NCBI GenBank assembly: GCA_018383835.1
Contig: JAHAWR010000072.1
Span: forward strand, 1 to 8,261
Length of the DNA: 8,261 nt
Direction: 5' to 3'
Origin: Candidatus Jordarchaeia archaeon
GTDB lineage: Archaea > Asgardarchaeota > Jordiarchaeia > Jordiarchaeales > Freyrarchaeaceae
A program made the translations under genes and the position numbers. This document shows positions 5,110 through 8,261 of this stretch, piece by piece; positions within the stretch are counted from its first letter, which is position 1, and each line of letters opens with the position of its first letter. Under the pieces are notes generated by a model. That model was not told where the DNA came from, searched no databases, and saw only the letters and a list, made by a program, of their open reading frames with translations.

Positions 5110-6660
5110 TTAGCTTATGTGTTGTCTGCGAAGAGGCTGGCTGTCTTGAACACATGTGCAATATTGGGAGGATGTGTTCAATACAACTAATTGGAGCCGT
5201 GCATCATCCCCGGAGCCATCGTGCTGGACAGCGCAGGCGTGGACTTTAGTTGATGAGCCAGCAGATGGCACATAGTCGTTGAAGTGGACGGTTATCCTGT
5301 GTCCTCCGTGCTCGCTGCAGTTTGAGGGCCAGTTGGGGACGTTTATAGTTTGGACTGATTCGCTGCCCCGCGACACGAGCGTGATGTTTATCACGCCTGC
5401 CCCCTCAGGGCTCGCAGGAATGTAGAGATCAACTCCCGTCTGGAACAGTAGGCTGTGGAAAGCCTGAATCGGCGTCTCGGTATCGTTCACTTGGTCCGAG
5501 TCCTTATCGTAGACCCATATTCCGCACACGAGTTTGCTGACGGGGCAGTGGTTCGGCGTAATTATGTTAGTCCCGTTGATCATGAGGACGTCATTTTTGC
5601 CTCCCTGGTCACCCCAGAACTCCTTGTTCCTCATGAAGAGGAGCATCACGTGGTTCTCGCTCACATTAACCATGTCAGATATTCCTCCCGGAGCAGAAGT
5701 AAGCAGTGTAACCCAGTAGTCGCTCCTTATGAAGGGTTCACGGTAAATGTGGTGGATGGGCCTTCCCTCACGGACAATCTCGAACTCGTAGTATGTCCCA
5801 GGCGTGGCATCGAATGGGCCCCATCTCCCGTCGGGAGCCGTGATACTGAAACTGGCAATAGGGTCCCCCACCCTGTGGCCGGTCTCATTGTCAAGCGCCC
5901 ATATCCGCAGGGTTCCGTCGATGTCGCTGTAAATATTCTGTGGGAAAATGACGACTCTTCCAGCAACTTTTATTTCGGTCTCAGGGACTATGTCTACTGT
6001 ATCAGGCGCCCTCCCGGTAAGGAACTCGTACATTTTAGCGAACGTCTCGGCGGACGTGCAGAGCTGAGTGTGGGTCTGGCTTGGAACCCAGATGTTTTCC
6101 ACTGCCCCCACCATTTCGCGCATGGTGGTGAGGTTTGACCAGAATGCCAGTGTGGGTATTCCCTTCGGGGCTCGCTGCCCGCCGCTGCCGTCTACGTTCA
6201 CGTAGTGGGCTACCTTCAGGCGGTGCGGAGCATATGCGAGGTATTGTAGAGAGACGATGGTGCCAAGGGAGTGAGCTACCAAGTCGACTTTATCGGCGCC
6301 TGTCTCCTCCAGAACAGTGTTGATGAAGGCATCAAGGCGCTCCAGAACAGCGTCAAAGCTTTCCACAGTGAAGCTTGAGTCATACTCGAAGACCCTTATG
6401 TATTCTGGCGGGTAGCCGTTGCTCGTGAAGCGCATAGCCTGCGACTCAAACTGCTGGGCTGAGCCTGCACCCCCATGAACAAAAACTATGGGCCTAATTG
6501 CAGGCTGAGGCACAGGCTGAAGGGTGACTAGTAGCAGTGAAGGCAGCCAGTACTGCTCACTCGGAATCCTCGATGCCTGCACGCCAGCTGCAACTCCGCA
6601 GGATAGCCCAATAAGGATCACCGCCGTTAAGGCTAGACCAACTGCTCTGCGCAACTTCAA
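5110..6660 (-). CDS. Secreted alpha/beta-hydrolase lipase, Archaeoglobus AFL-like, lid shortened
   Basis: A 516-residue exported lipase/esterase. Residues 1-29 form a signal peptide (KLRR, a hydrophobic core 7-20, cleavage near VQA); Cys21 makes a lipoprotein possible but the lipobox is poor. The hydrolase domain follows: oxyanion loop FVHGGAGSAQQFESQ from 60, nucleophile Ser131 in AHSLGT, acid Asp157 in NVDGSGG and His197 in SQTHTQLCTS. Residues about 222-463 match the C-terminal beta domain of the A. fulgidus lipase AF1763, ending at VHFNDYV. Compared with my memory of that enzyme, about 40 residues between FEYD (91-94) and the helix before the nucleophile are missing, which is where its lid lies. 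Another 50-odd residues extend past the usual end. Eight N-x-S/T sites fit a glycosylated secreted protein. The start is TTG 6660 or, better spaced from GGGGAGG (6663-6669), TTG 6654. It is divergent from the membrane protein gene. Confidence 0.88.
   Translation of the reverse strand: MKLRRAVGLALTAVILIGLSCGVAAGVQASRIPSEQYWLPSLLLVTLQPVPQPAIRPIVFVHGGAGSAQQFESQAMRFTSNGYPPEYIRVFEYDSSFTVESFDAVLERLDAFINTVLEETGADKVDLVAHSLGTIVSLQYLAYAPHRLKVAHYVNVDGSGGQRAPKGIPTLAFWSNLTTMREMVGAVENIWVPSQTHTQLCTSAETFAKMYEFLTGRAPDTVDIVPETEIKVAGRVVIFPQNIYSDIDGTLRIWALDNETGHRVGDPIASFSITAPDGRWGPFDATPGTYYEFEIVREGRPIHHIYREPFIRSDYWVTLLTSAPGGISDMVNVSENHVMLLFMRNKEFWGDQGGKNDVLMINGTNIITPNHCPVSKLVCGIWVYDKDSDQVNDTETPIQAFHSLLFQTGVDLYIPASPEGAGVINITLVSRGSESVQTINVPNWPSNCSEHGGHRITVHFNDYVPSAGSSTKVHACAVQHDGSGDDARLQLVVLNTSSQYCTCVQDSQPLRRQHIS
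5146..5181. repeat. Perfect 10-bp inverted repeat inside the lipase 3' end
   Basis: TTGAACACAT (5146-5155) and ATGTGTTCAA (5172-5181) are exact reverse complements around a 16-base loop; beyond one mismatch, three more pairs (5142-5144 with 5183-5185) extend the stem. It sits in the codons of the extra C-terminal tail, about 60 bp before the lipase stop. Confidence 0.75.
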
Positions 6661-6662
6661 TT

Positions 6663-6678
6663 CCTCCCCTTTACCTCC
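6663..6678 (-). promoter_or_regulatory. Double ribosome binding site of the lipase
   Basis: The minus strand carries GGAGGT (6678-6673) and GGGGAGG (6669-6663). The second is only 2 bases from TTG 6660 but 8 bases from TTG 6654, which favours translation beginning two codons later than the longest frame. Confidence 0.6.
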
Positions 6679-6721
6679 TTACCCATGCAATCTTACAACA
6701 CTCCACATAGGTCTCCTTTTC

Positions 6722-6731
6722 ATTAAATAAA
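6722..6731 (-). promoter_or_regulatory. Likely TATA box of the lipase
   Basis: On the minus strand the sequence is TTTATTTAAT, with GCAAAAGT upstream of it as a possible BRE. A start of transcription near 6700 would leave a leader of about 40 bases carrying the paired ribosome binding sites. Confidence 0.55.
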
Positions 6732-6771
6732 ACTTTTGCCAACCACTAAAATTCACATGGTGAACCTAAGG

Positions 6772-6794
6772 CTCCCTAATTGGGGAGTACTCCC
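6772..6794. promoter_or_regulatory. Candidate operator: alternating CTCCC/GGGAG half-sites between divergent genes
   Basis: CTCCC (6772-6776), GGGAG (6783-6787) and CTCCC (6790-6794) alternate. The last two form the perfect 12-bp palindrome GGGAGTACTCCC (6783-6794), and the first two form CTCCC-N6-GGGAG. Another GGGAG lies at 6832-6836. The cluster sits upstream of both the lipase and the membrane-protein promoters, where a shared activator or an upstream regulator would bind. The regulator is not in the window. Confidence 0.45.
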
Positions 6795-6862
6795 AGATTT
6801 TGGACTTAAAACAAAGTTTTTGCTTACAGGGGGGAGAATGTAGCTCTTCAAAGGAAATAAAA

Positions 6863-6870
6863 CTTATATC
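6863..6870 (+). promoter_or_regulatory. Likely TATA box of the membrane protein gene
   Basis: CTTATATC preceded by GGAAATAAAA is a good BRE/TATA candidate. Transcription would begin near 6893, about 28 bases before ATG 6921. Confidence 0.55.
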
Positions 6871-6907
6871 TAACTAGTTGTCTTGAATCAGATAAAACGG
6901 TTTGGTC

Positions 6908-6915
6908 GGGAGGAG
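6908..6915 (+). promoter_or_regulatory. Ribosome binding site of the membrane protein gene
   Basis: GGGAGGAG lies five bases before ATG 6921. It is the strongest site in the window and fixes the start of a long frame that is open at the right edge. Confidence 0.75.
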
Positions 6916-6920
6916 TTTAA

Positions 6921-8261
6921 ATGGAGGCTGAGGGGAAGTTTAAGCAGCCGTGGCGGGGAGTTCTGTCTCTTCTCACGATCTACGCCATAAGCTACACCAC
7001 ATACGCAGTGTTCCTGAATCCGGTAAGTGGGTTACTGTCAAGGCTGGTAACAGGGAACGCCTTCATCCTACGATACCTGCTGGAGTTCGTCGTCGACGGA
7101 GAGTTAGCGGTGCTTTTAGCCCCCGTGCTCGCTATGAGGTCCGCCGAGTTCGCTGCCATCTACCCGGTAGGATACCCGTTGGATTGGATGAGCGTGGTGG
7201 TCTTCGGCATCGTCTGGTTCATAACGGTTGCAGTGCTCTGCGCGCCTCTACAAAGAACGGCGGCGCCAAGGCAACCTAGAACCGGGCTAGTGACCACGGC
7301 TCTCTCGCTCATCCTAGCGTTTGCAACCTTCTGGGTTCTCAGCTCGGTGCTCAAAATGACGGGCTACGAAATGCTACTGCTAGGTACCTGCGGCTTCTTG
7401 CTGTTCCCGATATGGGCCACCTTGTTCAACTACTGGCCTTTCGTCCCTAAGAAGCCAGACATGAACCCTGCGGTGAGGGGAGCCATATACGCCGTCATTT
7501 CTTGGGTTATAGCGGCAGCGCTCTACTACGTCTTTAACACTCTGGCTTGGAGCGGAGGGCCGCTCTTGTTCTTCGAAATGTACGAGCCCGGCGGCGACCT
7601 CCTCACGACACTCCTTAGACCGAGATTCCCGTTTAACCACTATGACAAGTGGCTGTCTCTCCTAGTCGCCGTGATCCTAGGATGCAACGTCGTGGGCCTA
7701 GTTAGCCCGTTCGAGAAGAGGGGTCAACCGGTGAGGGGAGCCGTAAATTTAGCCATAGCAGGGGTAATCGGCGTGGCCGTCTGGCTTGCCCTAATGCCAA
7801 TCTTGGGCAAGTCACCATACGTCTCCGTCATGGTAATAGAGGCAGTAGGCGGAGTGAAGCTCCCGGTCGCACTAATGATACCACTCGTGGTCACTGTTGA
7901 CGCACCCGGCAACTTGACGGTTTACCTGCTCTACGTAATCCTAGCTATATTAATAGTCAGGCATGTCTTCGAAATGCACTGGTTTACCAGTAAGGGTGCC
8001 AAGGGCAGTATTCTGGCGTTAGCTACAGCATTCGTGGCTGGCACCATACTCTTCTTTGCGACGACAGCCATCACCCCAGTGGCGACTTTCCTCTCAGGGG
8101 CAGATGCCGCCATGTCCATGTCAGGACTGCAGGCAATAACATATGACACACTCATGACATACATTGGATACCTGTTTCTACCGCGAATAGGCCCCGCGAT
8201 GATGCTAAACGTGATGAGCTGCATGCTGGAAGCCCAAATGGCGCTACAGCGCCTAACCGCA
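6921..8261 (+). CDS. Large polytopic membrane protein of unknown function, C-terminus cut by window
   Basis: From ATG 6921 the frame runs 447 codons without a stop to the window edge. I do not recognise the family. The protein is very hydrophobic, with about ten to twelve transmembrane segments (roughly 14-32, 52-72, 90-108, 122-143, 151-172, 185-205, 244-262, 272-293, 314-326, 333-348, 361-380, 405-432). A short motif recurs directly before several helices: QPWRG at 9-13, QPRTG at 118-122, NPAVRG at 182-187, QPVRG at 269-273 and a weaker KGAKG at 358-362. FNYWPF (169-174) and LVSPFEKRG (260-268) precede two of them, so the protein seems built from repeated units. There is no signal peptide cleavage site, no ABC, MFS or permease signature and no soluble catalytic domain visible. 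It is transcribed divergently from the lipase. A transporter or an integral membrane component of an enzyme complex are both possible. That it is a real gene is nearly certain: long frame, strong ribosome binding site and TATA box. Confidence 0.85.
   Translation, partial: MEAEGKFKQPWRGVLSLLTIYAISYTTYAVFLNPVSGLLSRLVTGNAFILRYLLEFVVDGELAVLLAPVLAMRSAEFAAIYPVGYPLDWMSVVVFGIVWFITVAVLCAPLQRTAAPRQPRTGLVTTALSLILAFATFWVLSSVLKMTGYEMLLLGTCGFLLFPIWATLFNYWPFVPKKPDMNPAVRGAIYAVISWVIAAALYYVFNTLAWSGGPLLFFEMYEPGGDLLTTLLRPRFPFNHYDKWLSLLVAVILGCNVVGLVSPFEKRGQPVRGAVNLAIAGVIGVAVWLALMPILGKSPYVSVMVIEAVGGVKLPVALMIPLVVTVDAPGNLTVYLLYVILAILIVRHVFEMHWFTSKGAKGSILALATAFVAGTILFFATTAITPVATFLSGADAAMSMSGLQAITYDTLMTYIGYLFLPRIGPAMMLNVMSCMLEAQMALQRLTA

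Noticed and set aside
5455..6138. 227-codon plus-strand frame opposite the lipase
   Set aside because: Antisense shadow of a gene with an intact catalytic triad; no ribosome binding site or recognisable domain.
6752..6764. TTCAC-ATG-GTGAA inverted repeat upstream of the lipase promoter
   Set aside because: Only 5-bp arms; too short to claim as an operator beside the stronger CTCCC/GGGAG cluster.
6950..7279. 109-codon plus-strand frame inside the membrane protein gene
   Set aside because: It lies in another frame of the long 6921 gene, which has a strong ribosome binding site, and its arginine-rich product looks like an out-of-frame reading.
7160..8224. Several minus-strand open frames opposite the membrane protein gene
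   Set aside because: They are short shadows produced by the codon bias of the real plus-strand gene.
1..8261. CRISPR array or long direct repeats
   Set aside because: No regularly spaced direct repeat was seen; only short inverted repeats occur.

Overview
The window looks like a piece of a thermophilic archaeal chromosome, most likely Thermoproteota or a related deep lineage; the exact taxon cannot be fixed from sequence alone. The signs are dense use of AGG and ATA codons, ATG plus rarer TTG/GTG starts, GGAGG-type ribosome binding sites, AT-rich boxes about 50-70 bp upstream of several starts that fit archaeal TATA/BRE promoters, T-tracts after genes, and proteins whose closest remembered relatives are archaeal (an Archaeoglobus-type lipase, a Pyrococcus-type GH1 glycosidase, an MtaA-type URO-D-fold protein).

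Layout from the left. Positions 1-174 hold the last 57 codons of an OB-fold single-strand DNA binding protein cut by the window edge. A 450-bp gap (175-628) has no convincing gene but contains three good hairpins. A URO-D/MtaA-fold protein (629-1672, +) converges on a TIM-barrel metal-dependent amidohydrolase (1709-2641, -). A roughly 1-kb gene-poor stretch (2642-3709) carries decayed fragments that look like an IS607-type element (MerR-like HTH start of a serine recombinase, then a TnpB-like start), followed by a GC-rich, hairpin-rich segment. A GH1 beta-glycosidase (3710-5014, +) converges, across a shared T-tract terminator, on a secreted lipase (5110-6660, -). The lipase is divergent from a large multi-spanning membrane protein (6921 to the right edge, +), which is open at the window end, is the longest uncharacterised gene here, and is built on a repeated P-x-x-G/RG plus transmembrane helix motif.

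How the genes may work together (inference): the lipase has a signal peptide and would act outside the cell on long-chain esters; the GH1 enzyme has no signal and resembles the archaeal subgroup known for alkyl-glucosides, so the pair could serve scavenging of lipids or glycolipids, with the divergent membrane protein a candidate partner sharing a control region. The amidohydrolase and URO-D-fold protein each have a recognisable fold but no definite substrate. The URO-D-fold protein lacks the zinc ligands of true methylcobamide:CoM methyltransferases, so it should not be named as such. No CRISPR array, tRNA, rRNA or intact mobile element was seen.
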